7,306 nt of DNA from CAWKZT01 sp963854565 (GCA_963854565.1 CAWKZT010000089.1:1-7306); one strand, 5' to 3'; positions 1-5,775 are shown, numbered from the stretch's first letter. Translations and numbers: made by a program. Notes: generated by a model not told the origin, from the letters alone.

Positions 1-4
1 ACGC

Positions 5-187
5 CTAACCGGTGGTAGTGAAGGCGAAGCCACTGTCCGAAGGGCTCACCTCTACTCGCGATCCGTCGGTAATTGAACCTTCCAAGATCGCTAACGCCAA
101 GGCATCGCCCAACTCCCGCTGGATAACTCGCTTGAGGGGTCGGGCTCCAAAGGCAGGGTCCCAGCCCAACTCGGCCAGCTTGACTAA
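5..187 (-). pseudogene. clpB: C-terminal remnant of ClpB disaggregase
   Basis: About 58 codons ending in TAG at 7-5 match the very end of the ClpB D2 small domain: LAELGWDPAFGARPLKRVIQ, then a stretch reading RELGDALALAILEG and a SRVEV strand. Intact ClpB is about 860 residues; the Walker A and B motifs, the middle coiled coil and both large AAA+ domains are absent. The reading frame stays open upstream to an ATG at 268, but those about 27 codons do not resemble ClpB, and I see no Shine-Dalgarno site there. The fragment lies 195 bases downstream of hspR on the same strand, where clpB could close an HspR-controlled operon. My inference is a large internal deletion that left the 3' end. A misassembly in a metagenomic contig would look the same. 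A working small protein is unlikely, because this subdomain only packs against the missing AAA+ core. Confidence 0.75.
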
Positions 188-255
188 CAGTACAACGAAC
201 CTGAAGGCCGATTTATGCCCTATTCGGCCCGGATACTTCACTACTAAGTGGTAAA

Positions 256-279
256 CGATTATCGTCAAAACCGATTATC
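256..279. repeat. Short direct repeat CGATTATC x2
   Basis: CGATTATC occurs at 256-263 and again at 272-279, a 16-base period, in the non-coding stretch between hspR and the clpB remnant. The spacing is about one and a half helical turns. It could be a relic of a binding site in front of the former clpB, or chance. Confidence 0.4.
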
Positions 280-302
280 AACTGCCGCACCAAGTGAGGC
301 GA

Positions 303-346
303 TACCGGTATGTTTCGGCCGAAACCCGGCATGATTTTAGGCCTAA
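303..346. repeat. Cluster of perfect short palindromes
   Basis: Three perfect palindromes follow one another in 44 bases: TACCGGTA (303-310), GTTTCGGCCGAAAC (312-325) and TTAGGCCTAA (337-346). GGCAT (328-332) and ATGCC (346-350) also pair around the third one. They lie between hspR and the clpB remnant. They could be transcription terminator stems, protein binding sites, or debris at a deletion junction. Confidence 0.6.
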
Positions 347-348
347 TG

Positions 349-373
349 CCCCATGACAACAGAATTGTCGGGG
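349..373 (-). terminator. Hairpin just after hspR, probable operon terminator
   Basis: CCCC (349-352) pairs with GGGG (370-373) and GACAA (355-359) with TTGTC (365-369), with a two-base bulge and a five-base loop. On the minus strand the hairpin begins 8 bases after the hspR stop codon. No U-tract follows, so if it terminates it does so as the U-less type often proposed for actinobacteria. Confidence 0.45.
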
Positions 374-381
374 CGATTTAC

Positions 382-723
382 CTAGGGTGCCTGGTCAAAA
401 ACCACGATGGTCTGATTGACCGGAACTGGATAGCGTTTTTGTTGCGCCAACTCTTCGGAAAGCTCAACGATTTCCATCTCGAGGCGGAGAACCTTTTTCA
501 CTCCAGCGAGGTTAAGCCCCTCGCCTGTGAGTTCTTGGATACGTACCAACAACTCGATGTCTGACTGGCTATAGCGGCGACTTCCGCCACCGGTGCGGGC
601 CGGATCAACAAGTCCCTTTTGTTCATACATCCGCAGCGTCTGGGGGTGTACACCAGCCAACTCAGCGGCAACCGAAATGATGTACACCGCTCGGTCGTGG
701 CCTTGAGGGTCGAGGCCGGGCAT
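382..723 (-). CDS. hspR: HspR, MerR-family heat-shock repressor
   Basis: This 113-residue protein is a MerR-family DNA-binding regulator. Residues 14-55 form the winged helix-turn-helix: YIISVAAELAGVHPQTLRMY, then EQKGLVDPARTGGGSRRYS, with the wing arginines R49 and R50. Residues from about 56 to 95 form the helical coiled-coil arm used for dimerisation. The short tail ends in VVFDQAP and has no effector domain, as in other HspR proteins. HspR is known to repress the dnaK operon in Streptomyces and Mycobacterium by binding HAIR sites (CTTGAGT-N7-ACTCAAG), with DnaK as co-repressor. Here it is the last intact gene of the same operon. Its ATG shares one base with the dnaJ stop (TGATG), and GGAG lies 7 bases upstream, which points to translational coupling. 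The role is inferred from family and context. Confidence 0.94.
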   Translation of the reverse strand: MPGLDPQGHDRAVYIISVAAELAGVHPQTLRMYEQKGLVDPARTGGGSRRYSQSDIELLVRIQELTGEGLNLAGVKKVLRLEMEIVELSEELAQQKRYPVPVNQTIVVFDQAP

Positions 724-1649
724 CAGTCTGCTCCGAAGGCCGTACGTGGTTGTTCGTCTAGCGATAAGGCGAACCCGCGCAATGCATCGGCCTGAGACGA
801 CGTCAGATCGGTGGGCACAGTTATGTAGACCTTTACCAGAAGATGCCCTTGGGCCCGACTGGTCTTCACCCCGCGATTCTTTACACGGAACATCTTGCCC
901 GATTCGGTTCCCCCCGGGATTTTCAGTGCCACGCCGACACCGTCAAATGTTGGGGCCCTAACCGTGGCCCCGAAGCACGCTTCGGCATAGGTAATCGGTA
1001 AATCTACAATCAGGTCGTTTCCTGAACGCGTAAATATTTCACTCGCGCCAACAATGACCTTAAGTAGAAGATCACCCGCACCCGCTCGACCGGCAGCACC
1101 CTGACCTCGGAGTCGTAGTGTTTGGCCATTGGACACGCCCGCAGGGATCCGCACCTTGATATCACGGGGGCCGCCGGCATCACCCAACGTGACGGTCGTA
1201 GTGAATCCTTCGACAGCTTCGGTAAAACCAATTTCGATGGTGGCCTCTTGATCTTGGCCCCGGTTCTCTCCGGGGCGCCCGCCAAACTGATTAAATACGC
1301 TTCCGCCTTGCCGGCCACGCGCTCCGCCGCCAAACATCCCACCGAACATGTCTTCGAGGCCATCGGTATCGGCATTGAACGTGTACCGCTGACCACCGCT
1401 ACCGGTAGTTCCGCCAAAGCGGCGGACCTGGTCGTAGCTGATGCGTTTTTCGCTATCACCAAGCACGTCGTAGGCGGCAGTAATCTTCTTGAACCGATCC
1501 TCGGCTGCGGTGTCGTCCGGATTCTTATCCGGATGCAACTGGCGGGCCAGCTTTCGGTAGGCCTTCTGAATTTCGGAATCAGACGCGGTGGGACTTACGC
1601 CGAGTTCGGCGTAGTAGTCCTCCTCGAGCCATTCCTTCCGTGCATCCAT
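723..1649 (-). CDS. dnaJ: DnaJ-family co-chaperone, class B (CbpA-like)
   Basis: This 308-residue J-protein delivers unfolded substrates to DnaK and stimulates its ATPase. Residues 11-77 are the J domain with the HPD triad at 39-41. Residues 78-124 are rich in Gly and Phe (DMFGGMFGGGARGR). Two C-terminal beta domains follow, about 133-205 (IPAGVSNGQTLRLRGQG) and 206-280 (IPGGTESGKMFRVKNRG). The four CxxCxGxG zinc motifs of classical DnaJ are absent: the protein has a single cysteine, at 225. It is therefore class B, close in length to E. coli CbpA (about 306). Such a protein is less expected as the only J-protein of a dnaK operon, where class A is common. A strong hairpin ends 4 bases upstream of the AAGGA site (1662-1658), which is 8 bases from the ATG. 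Confidence 0.95.
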   Translation of the reverse strand: MDARKEWLEEDYYAELGVSPTASDSEIQKAYRKLARQLHPDKNPDDTAAEDRFKKITAAYDVLGDSEKRISYDQVRRFGGTTGSGGQRYTFNADTDGLEDMFGGMFGGGARGRQGGSVFNQFGGRPGENRGQDQEATIEIGFTEAVEGFTTTVTLGDAGGPRDIKVRIPAGVSNGQTLRLRGQGAAGRAGAGDLLLKVIVGASEIFTRSGNDLIVDLPITYAEACFGATVRAPTFDGVGVALKIPGGTESGKMFRVKNRGVKTSRAQGHLLVKVYITVPTDLTSSQADALRGFALSLDEQPRTAFGAD

Positions 1650-1666
1650 TTGCGTTTTCCTTTTTA

Positions 1667-1707
1667 GCGGGTTGGTTGCGACCTAATAGCTGATCGCAAC
1701 CAACCGC
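1667..1707 (-). promoter_or_regulatory. Strong stem-loop between grpE and dnaJ
   Basis: GCGGGTTGGTTGCGA (1667-1681) pairs with TCGCAACCAACCGC (1694-1707): 14 base pairs with one bulged base around a 12-base loop. On the minus strand it begins 22 bases after the grpE stop and ends 4 bases before the dnaJ ribosome site. No U-tract follows (CTAAAAAGG), so a standard intrinsic terminator is unlikely. Plausible roles are partial termination, a processing or stability element that sets dnaK-grpE against dnaJ-hspR output, or control of dnaJ translation. It matches neither the CIRCE nor the HAIR consensus. Confidence 0.7.
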
Positions 1708-1729
1708 TGACGTTTTCTGCCGTCCTTGG

Positions 1730-2239
1730 CTAACCGCGGACCTTTACCATTGCGGGTCGGACTACGCGATCTTTCCACGTATAGCCAGCCCGAAGTACCT
1801 CCGCCACAACGGGAGGGCCGTCGCCGTCCTCGGTCATGACCGCCTCATGGAGTTCGGGGTCGAAGGGCTGATCGGCCGCTTCCATGACTTTGAGACCCTC
1901 ACGTTGCAAGGTCTCAACCAAAGCCGAACGAATCGGCTCTACGTCGGTAGCACCCTGAACGAGTGCCGCGTCGCAACCATCGAGAACCGGCAACAGTTTG
2001 GAAACCAGACCAGCCGCCGCGAAATGCACAACATCCTGGTTGCGCTTTTCGCCCTTTTTGCGGAAATTGGCAAATTCGGCGGTGACCCGACGGAGGTCAT
2101 CGAGGTACCCATCGCGCTCGGCCATGGTGACCTCTAGAACCGTCAGTTCGGGGACATCTTCGACGATTTCCGCCGCCACCGAATCGTCAGATTGTGCTGC
2201 ATCATCGGTGGTGTCGGGAACAGCTTCGTCCTCAGCCAT
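1730..2239 (-). CDS. grpE: GrpE, nucleotide exchange factor of DnaK
   Basis: This 169-residue protein releases ADP from DnaK, which resets the chaperone for another ATP cycle. The first 35 residues are acidic and likely disordered. About 36-70 is the long helix of the dimer stalk (MAERDGYLDDLRRVTAEFAN, then FRKK). About 75-115 forms the helical bundle. The C-terminal beta wing, about 117-168, carries the family signature FDPELHEAV (126-134) and VAEVLRAGYTWKDRVVRPAM (145-164). The length is within the normal 170-200 range, at the short end. The ATG shares its A with the last base of the dnaK TAA (TAATG), and AGGA lies 6 bases upstream inside the dnaK tail, so the two genes are translationally coupled. 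An 80-base gap with a strong hairpin separates it from dnaJ. Confidence 0.97.
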   Translation of the reverse strand: MAEDEAVPDTTDDAAQSDDSVAAEIVEDVPELTVLEVTMAERDGYLDDLRRVTAEFANFRKKGEKRNQDVVHFAAAGLVSKLLPVLDGCDAALVQGATDVEPIRSALVETLQREGLKVMEAADQPFDPELHEAVMTEDGDGPPVVAEVLRAGYTWKDRVVRPAMVKVRG

Positions 2240-4065
2240 TACTCTTCCTCTTCAACAATTTCGGCATCCACGATGTCGTCTGCAGCAGCTTCACCAGCGG
2301 GAGCTTCTTCGCTCTCGGCCGCTTCTTGTGCTGCTGCTTCATACAAGCGCTGCGAAATCTGCTGGAACTCTTCGGACAAGGCATCGGTCGTAATCTTGAT
2401 CGACTCGGACTCTTCGCCGTCGAGCGCTTCCTTGACTGCCGCAAGCTTGCCTTCGACCGCGGACTTTTCGTCCTCGGTGATCTTGTCGTCATTGTCGCTG
2501 AGCTGCTTTTCGACCGAGTACACAAGGGTGTCGGCGTTGTTGCGAATCTCGGCTTCTTCCTTACGGGCCTTGTCCTCATCGGCGTGGGATTCGGCATCCT
2601 TGATCATCTGATCGATGGCGTCTTTATCCATAGACGACTGACCGGTAATGGTGATCGAGGTTTCGGTGCCAGTGGCACGGTCCTTGGCCGACACATGCAC
2701 GATGCCGTTGGCATCGATGTCGAAGGTGACCTCAATCTGGGGAACACCGCGAGGTGATGGTGGCAAGTCAACGAGCTGGAACTTGCCCAACGTCTTGTTG
2801 AACTGGCCCATCTCGCGCTCGCCTTGCAGCACGTGGATCTCTACCGACGGCTGGTTGTCGTCCGCGGTGGTGAACACCTCGGTGCGTCGGGTGGGGATGG
2901 TGGTGTTGCGGTCGATGAGGCGAGTCATAACGCCGCCCTTGGTTTCGATGCCAAGGGACAATGGAGTGACATCGAGAAGGAGAACGTCCTTCACTTCGCC
3001 CTTCAACACACCAGCCTGAACAGCGGCGCCTACAGCGACAACCTCGTCGGCGTTCACCGTACGGTTGGGCTCGGCCCCAGTGAGGGACTGGACCAAATCG
3101 CCAACAGCAGGCATGCGAGTCGAGCCACCTACGAGAATGACATGCTCGATGTCGCCCTTTTTGAGGCCAGCATCGGCAATTGCCTGTTCGAATGGCTTCT
3201 TGCACCGTTCGATTAGGTCGGCTGTCATTTCTTGGAAGCGTGAGCGGGTAAGCGAGTAGTCCAGATGCAAGGCACCCGAATCCGTAGCGGTTACGAAAGG
3301 CAGGTTGATCTGGGTCTGTTGGGTTTGCGAGAGTTCGATCTTGGCCTTCTCAGCTGCTTCCTTGATGCGCTGCAGTGCCATGTTGTCGGTACCAAGGTCA
3401 ACACCATGATCGTTCTTGAAGGAGGTAATGATCCAGTCCATGATGGCCTGGTCCCAGTCGTCGCCACCCAGCTTGGTGTCGCCAGCAGTGGACTTCACTT
3501 CGAAGACACCGTCACCAATTTCGAGGACCGAAACGTCGAACGTTCCTCCGCCGAGGTCGAAGACCAAAATTGTCTGATCTTCGTCGCTCTTGTCGAGACC
3601 GTAAGCCAACGCGGCAGCGGTGGGCTCGTTAATAATGCGCAAGACGGTGAGACCAGCAATGGCACCAGCCTCTTTGGTGGCGGTGCGCTGGGCATCGTCA
3701 AAGTACGCCGGAACGGTAATGACCGCTTCGGTGACGTCTTCACCTAGGTAGGACTCGGCGTCGCGCTTGAGTTTTTGCAAGATGCGGGCGGAAATTTCCT
3801 GCGGCGTGTAGGCCTTGTCGTCTATGTCGATTGTCCAATCGCTACCGACTTCGCGCTTTACGGAGCGAATAGTGCGATCGGGGTTGGTGATGGCCTGGCG
3901 CTTGGCGACTTCGCCAACCAGAACTTCGCCATCTTTGGTGAATGCGACAACAGAGGGGGTAGTGCGGGAGCCTTCAGCGTTAGCGATGACGACAGGGTCG
4001 CCACCTTCGAGGACGCTGACGACGGAGTTCGTGGTACCGAGGTCGATACCGACAGCCTTTGCCAT
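2239..4065 (-). CDS. dnaK: DnaK, Hsp70 chaperone
   Basis: This 608-residue cytoplasmic ATP-driven chaperone has all three Hsp70 signatures: IDLGTTNS (7-14), VFDLGGGTFDVSVL (168-181) and VILVGGSTRMPAV (309-321). The hydrophobic interdomain linker VLLLDV is at 361-366. The substrate domain (about 370-480) contains GIETKGGVMTRLI and IPTRRTEVF. The helical lid is followed by an acidic tail ending in DAEIVEEEE. The segment after residue 60 lacks the roughly 25-residue insert of proteobacterial Hsp70, which fits a Gram-positive type lineage. I chose the ATG at 4065 because MAKAVGIDLGTTNS is the standard start and AAGGAG (4079-4074) lies 8 bases upstream. An in-frame ATG at 4119 would add 18 residues that do not look like DnaK. 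It is the first gene of the heat-shock operon. Confidence 0.98.
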   Translation of the reverse strand: MAKAVGIDLGTTNSVVSVLEGGDPVVIANAEGSRTTPSVVAFTKDGEVLVGEVAKRQAITNPDRTIRSVKREVGSDWTIDIDDKAYTPQEISARILQKLKRDAESYLGEDVTEAVITVPAYFDDAQRTATKEAGAIAGLTVLRIINEPTAAALAYGLDKSDEDQTILVFDLGGGTFDVSVLEIGDGVFEVKSTAGDTKLGGDDWDQAIMDWIITSFKNDHGVDLGTDNMALQRIKEAAEKAKIELSQTQQTQINLPFVTATDSGALHLDYSLTRSRFQEMTADLIERCKKPFEQAIADAGLKKGDIEHVILVGGSTRMPAVGDLVQSLTGAEPNRTVNADEVVAVGAAVQAGVLKGEVKDVLLLDVTPLSLGIETKGGVMTRLIDRNTTIPTRRTEVFTTADDNQPSVEIHVLQGEREMGQFNKTLGKFQLVDLPPSPRGVPQIEVTFDIDANGIVHVSAKDRATGTETSITITGQSSMDKDAIDQMIKDAESHADEDKARKEEAEIRNNADTLVYSVEKQLSDNDDKITEDEKSAVEGKLAAVKEALDGEESESIKITTDALSEEFQQISQRLYEAAAQEAAESEEAPAGEAAADDIVDAEIVEEEE

Positions 4066-4079
4066 GGTGGTTTCTCCTT

Positions 4080-4091
4080 GCCCGAGCGGGC
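4080..4091 (-). promoter_or_regulatory. Small hairpin touching the dnaK ribosome site
   Basis: On the minus strand GCCC-GCTC-GGGC forms a compact stem directly next to AAGGAG of dnaK. It could help expose the ribosome site, stabilise the transcript, or simply be chance. With four or five base pairs, structure alone proves little. Confidence 0.3.
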
Positions 4092-4148
4092 GTTTAGTGA
4101 GGGGTTTATTTGCGTTCAAGCACCCAATATGGGCGTGTTACAGGTGAA

Positions 4149-4177
4149 GATAACGCCTCTCTGGCCACAATATTCCC
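4149..4177 (-). promoter_or_regulatory. Possible SigH/SigE-type stress promoter of dnaK
   Basis: On the minus strand GGGAAT (4177-4172) is followed after 17 bases by GTTATC (4154-4149). This fits the GGAA(C/T)-N16-20-GTT pattern known for actinobacterial SigH and SigE ECF sigma factors, which drive dnaK in mycobacteria. The start of transcription would lie near 4145-4140, giving a leader of about 80 bases. The match is by eye only, and no sigma factor gene lies in the window. Confidence 0.45.
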
Positions 4178-4202
4178 TCCCCAACACCTTTTTCACAGAA
4201 AA

Positions 4203-4221
4203 CTTGAGTGTATTGATTGAG
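4203..4221 (-). promoter_or_regulatory. HspR half-site with degenerate copy over a possible -10
   Basis: On the minus strand ACTCAAG (4209-4203) equals one arm of the HAIR operator. The expected CTTGAGT arm 7 bases away is missing. Instead there is a second, same-direction CTCAAT (4221-4216), 13 bases away. ACTCAAG overlaps TACACT (4212-4207), which fits a TAnnnT -10 box, so binding there would block transcription. No convincing -35 box accompanies it. Confidence 0.4.
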
Positions 4222-4354
4222 GGTAGGCAAAAAGGCCTAAATTGCTGGGGTTTTGACATCGTGATCGTCGACATCACCGCTGGGACCGCGTTTGACGTGA
4301 CTTGCCAACACCAATTCTGCCCGCCCAACTGCAGTCTAGATTTCGTCCAAGAGA

Positions 4355-4360
4355 TAGAGT
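4355..4360 (+). promoter_or_regulatory. -10 box TAGAGT placed for a leaderless gpmA mRNA
   Basis: TAGAGT fits the TAnnnT -10 pattern and ends 6 bases before the gpmA ATG, so transcription would begin at or next to the A of ATG. The -35 region (near 4332-4337) is poor. The alternative is that AAGAGATAGAG (4349-4359) serves as a weak ribosome site. Confidence 0.35.
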
Positions 4361-4366
4361 TCGATC

Positions 4367-5134
4367 ATGGCCTCATCTTCCTCCACACTCATCTTGTTAC
4401 GTCATGGACAAAGTGAGTGGAACAAGAGCAACCAATTCACGGGCTGGTACGACGCCAAGCTCACCGAACAAGGCGTCGCCGAAGCCCAAGCGGCCGGGCC
4501 AGTATTGCTCGACGCCGGACTACTGCCCGATGTTGTCCACACATCCCTGCAGACCCGGGCCATTCGCACCGCCAGCCTGTCCCTTGAGGCAATGGGTCGT
4601 CTGTGGATTCCCGTAAAACGTCATTGGCGGCTAAACGAACGCCACTACGGCGACCTCACTGGACTCGACAAGGCCGAAACCCGCATTAAGCACGGTGACG
4701 AGCAACTCATGTTGTGGCGCCGTAGCTACGACACTCCACCGCCACCGATCAGCGATGACAATCCGTTCACTCCCAACGGCGACGCTCGCTATGCGCACAT
4801 CCCGTCGGAAATTTTGCCCAAGGCTGAGTGCCTTGCCGATGTCGTTGAGCGCATGCTCCCCTACTGGTACGACCAGATCCTTCCCGACCTTCAGGCCGGT
4901 CGCACGGTGCTAGTAGCCGCCCACGGCAACTCGCTGCGGGCGTTGGTAAAGCATCTCAACAACATCAGTAACGAAGACATCACTGGTCTCAACATCCCGA
5001 CGGGGATGCCACTGACCTACCAGATCGGTCAAGATGGGCGCCCCACAGAGGACAAGCCCGTAGAAGAGCGCTACGTGGGCGATGCTGAAGCAGCCAAAGC
5101 CGCCGCCGAAGCAGTCGCCAACCAAGCTAAATAA
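4367..5134 (+). CDS. gpmA: 2,3-bisphosphoglycerate-dependent phosphoglycerate mutase
   Basis: This 255-residue cytoplasmic enzyme interconverts 3- and 2-phosphoglycerate in glycolysis and gluconeogenesis. The active-site motif LLRHGQSEWN (10-19) holds the phospho-accepting His13 next to Arg12. NQFTGWYDAKLTEQG (22-36), TSLQTRAIRT (59-68) with Arg64, RLNERHYGDLTG (88-99) with the acid-base Glu91, and VAAHGNSLRALVKHL (183-197) with His186 complete the pocket. The length and the long insert around 105-150 match dPGM rather than the smaller cobC-type phosphatases. The last 15 residues are Ala-rich and helical (GDAEAAKAAAEAVANQAK). The ATG at 4367 is the natural start; no strong ribosome site is present, and a TAGAGT box suggests a leaderless mRNA. 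It is divergent from dnaK and separated by 122 bases from the next gene, with a hairpin between them. Confidence 0.97.
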   Translation: MASSSSTLILLRHGQSEWNKSNQFTGWYDAKLTEQGVAEAQAAGPVLLDAGLLPDVVHTSLQTRAIRTASLSLEAMGRLWIPVKRHWRLNERHYGDLTGLDKAETRIKHGDEQLMLWRRSYDTPPPPISDDNPFTPNGDARYAHIPSEILPKAECLADVVERMLPYWYDQILPDLQAGRTVLVAAHGNSLRALVKHLNNISNEDITGLNIPTGMPLTYQIGQDGRPTEDKPVEERYVGDAEAAKAAAEAVANQAK

Positions 5135-5192
5135 GGGTAGCTGCCAGTATTTCGCTGGTGGCGGTCGGCGCCGTGCGTATCAGCCCTAAGGG

Positions 5193-5211
5193 GCGACAGT
5201 GAAGCTGTCGC
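5193..5211 (+). terminator. Hairpin downstream of gpmA
   Basis: GCGACAG (5193-5199) pairs perfectly with CTGTCGC (5205-5211) around a five-base loop. The stem can be extended with bulges by GCCCTA on the left and TAG...GGC on the right. It lies about 60 bases after the gpmA stop. No U-tract follows, so it would be a U-less terminator if it acts as one. Confidence 0.4.
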
Positions 5212-5242
5212 TAGTAGGCAAACAAAAGTGTCACACCCCATC

Positions 5243-5261
5243 GTCATGATGGGTTCATGAC
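5243..5261. promoter_or_regulatory. Inverted repeat covering the start codon of the next gene
   Basis: GTCATGATGGGTTCATGAC is a perfect 7-base inverted repeat with a 5-base spacer, and it includes the ATG at 5257. An overlapping dyad, CCCATC (5237-5242) with GATGGG (5248-5253), competes with it. In DNA it could be an operator for an autoregulator; in RNA it could hide the start codon. Confidence 0.45.
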
Positions 5262-5715
5262 TGTTGTAACCGCCAACTTTGCCACCCATGAGGTTCGTTC
5301 GCCTCGACTACGGGTCCGTACACCCCACACCAGGGCGCGCGACTTCAACCATGGCATTCGCCTGCGCAACCTACGACTCCAGTTGGTGCGGTGGGCGTTG
5401 TCGCAGGGACGCACCCTCGACATAGACGCCGCCGCGGTCATCTTGCATGTGATGTGGTTCAAGACGGGCGACCCCCTCGACCTATCCCAGGCAGATGTCA
5501 CCGACCTGTTATGGATCGACATTGTTGATTGGTGCGAAGTACGCGGCTTGCCATTTCCACCCAACGTGGTTGGCACGTTGCACACAGTTGTCGACTTCTC
5601 CGGTGTCGAGGGCTCACTACGTGGCCGGGGCCACGAGATAGACGCTTTACATCGGCGGATCGTTGCCAACGCAGGAGCTACCGCTCGCAGTTCATACCTG
5701 CCCTCGTTGGCCTAG
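5257..5715 (+). CDS. Hypothetical protein, 152 residues
   Basis: I do not recognise this protein. The frame is open from ATG 5257 to TAG 5715 in the direction of its neighbours, and the composition looks like a real soluble protein. There is a basic N-terminal third (residues 11-45, many Arg), a mixed alpha-helical middle with several Trp (46, 67, 86, 92; for example ADVTDLLWIDIVDWCEVRG), and an Arg/His-rich end (RGRGHEIDALHRRI). There is no signal peptide, membrane segment, or metal or nucleotide-binding motif that I can name. No ribosome site is visible; the start codon sits in a perfect inverted repeat and overlaps a four-codon mini-ORF. A 141-residue frame on the opposite strand is less plausible because of its Arg/Ser-rich, low-complexity composition. 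The gene is probably real, but the function is unknown. Confidence 0.6.
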   Translation: MTVVTANFATHEVRSPRLRVRTPHTRARDFNHGIRLRNLRLQLVRWALSQGRTLDIDAAAVILHVMWFKTGDPLDLSQADVTDLLWIDIVDWCEVRGLPFPPNVVGTLHTVVDFSGVEGSLRGRGHEIDALHRRIVANAGATARSSYLPSLA

Positions 5716-5763
5716 TTCGCCAATCCTCCTCCATTTACTACCTGTGGGTCGGTGACAACGTTC

Positions 5764-5769
5764 TAGACT
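5764..5769 (+). promoter_or_regulatory. -10 box TAGACT placed for a leaderless LysM mRNA
   Basis: TAGACT fits the TAnnnT -10 pattern and ends 6 bases before the GTG start at 5776, so the first transcribed base would be the G of GTG. No ribosome site is present. The geometry is the same as upstream of gpmA. The -35 region is weak (near 5741-5746). Confidence 0.4.
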
Positions 5770-5775
5770 CATGGT

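Larger units (their letters stand above)
4066..4366. other. Divergent intergenic region dnaK / gpmA
   Basis: These 301 bases separate the start codons of dnaK (minus) and gpmA (plus). From left to right they hold the dnaK ribosome site and small hairpin, the SigH-like promoter, the HspR half-site, an isolated TTGACA (4253-4258) on the plus strand without a matching -10 box, and a TAGAGT box 6 bases before gpmA. GACATC is repeated at 4255 and 4270. I see no RNA gene or credible protein in it. Confidence 0.6.

Noticed and set aside
213..332. 39-codon minus-strand ORF (starts MPGFGRNIPVSPHLV) between hspR and the clpB remnant
   Set aside because: Short, no ribosome site, overlaps the palindromes, and does not look like a ClpB N-terminus or any family I know.
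1122..1667. 181-codon open frame on the plus strand opposite dnaJ
   Set aside because: It is a shadow of dnaJ with no recognisable motif and no ribosome site.
1667..1707. CIRCE element for HrcA in the grpE-dnaJ hairpin
   Set aside because: CIRCE is TTAGCACTC-N9-GAGTGCTAA; neither arm matches, and the position inside the operon is wrong for it.
2194..2757. 187-codon open frame on the plus strand opposite dnaK
   Set aside because: It lies entirely antisense to well-recognised dnaK sequence and shows no domain; long antisense frames are usual opposite biased, acidic genes.
3766..3781. CTTGAGTTTTTGCAAG inside dnaK as an HspR site
   Set aside because: Only the first arm matches HAIR and the bases encode the conserved KLK stretch of DnaK; likely coincidental.
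4066..4119. In-frame upstream start giving DnaK 18 extra residues
   Set aside because: The added residues (MNANKPLTKRPLGQGETT) do not resemble any DnaK N-terminus; the internal ATG at 4065 has an ideal AAGGAG 8 bases upstream and gives the standard MAKAVGIDLGTTNS start.
4253..4281. TTGACA on the plus strand as -35 box of a gpmA promoter
   Set aside because: No acceptable -10 box lies 15-19 bases downstream; the hexamer alone is not enough to call a promoter.
3775..4416. 213-codon plus-strand frame from within dnaK across the divergent promoter region into gpmA
   Set aside because: It overlaps two certain genes and the control region, has low-complexity composition in the dnaK part and no family resemblance.
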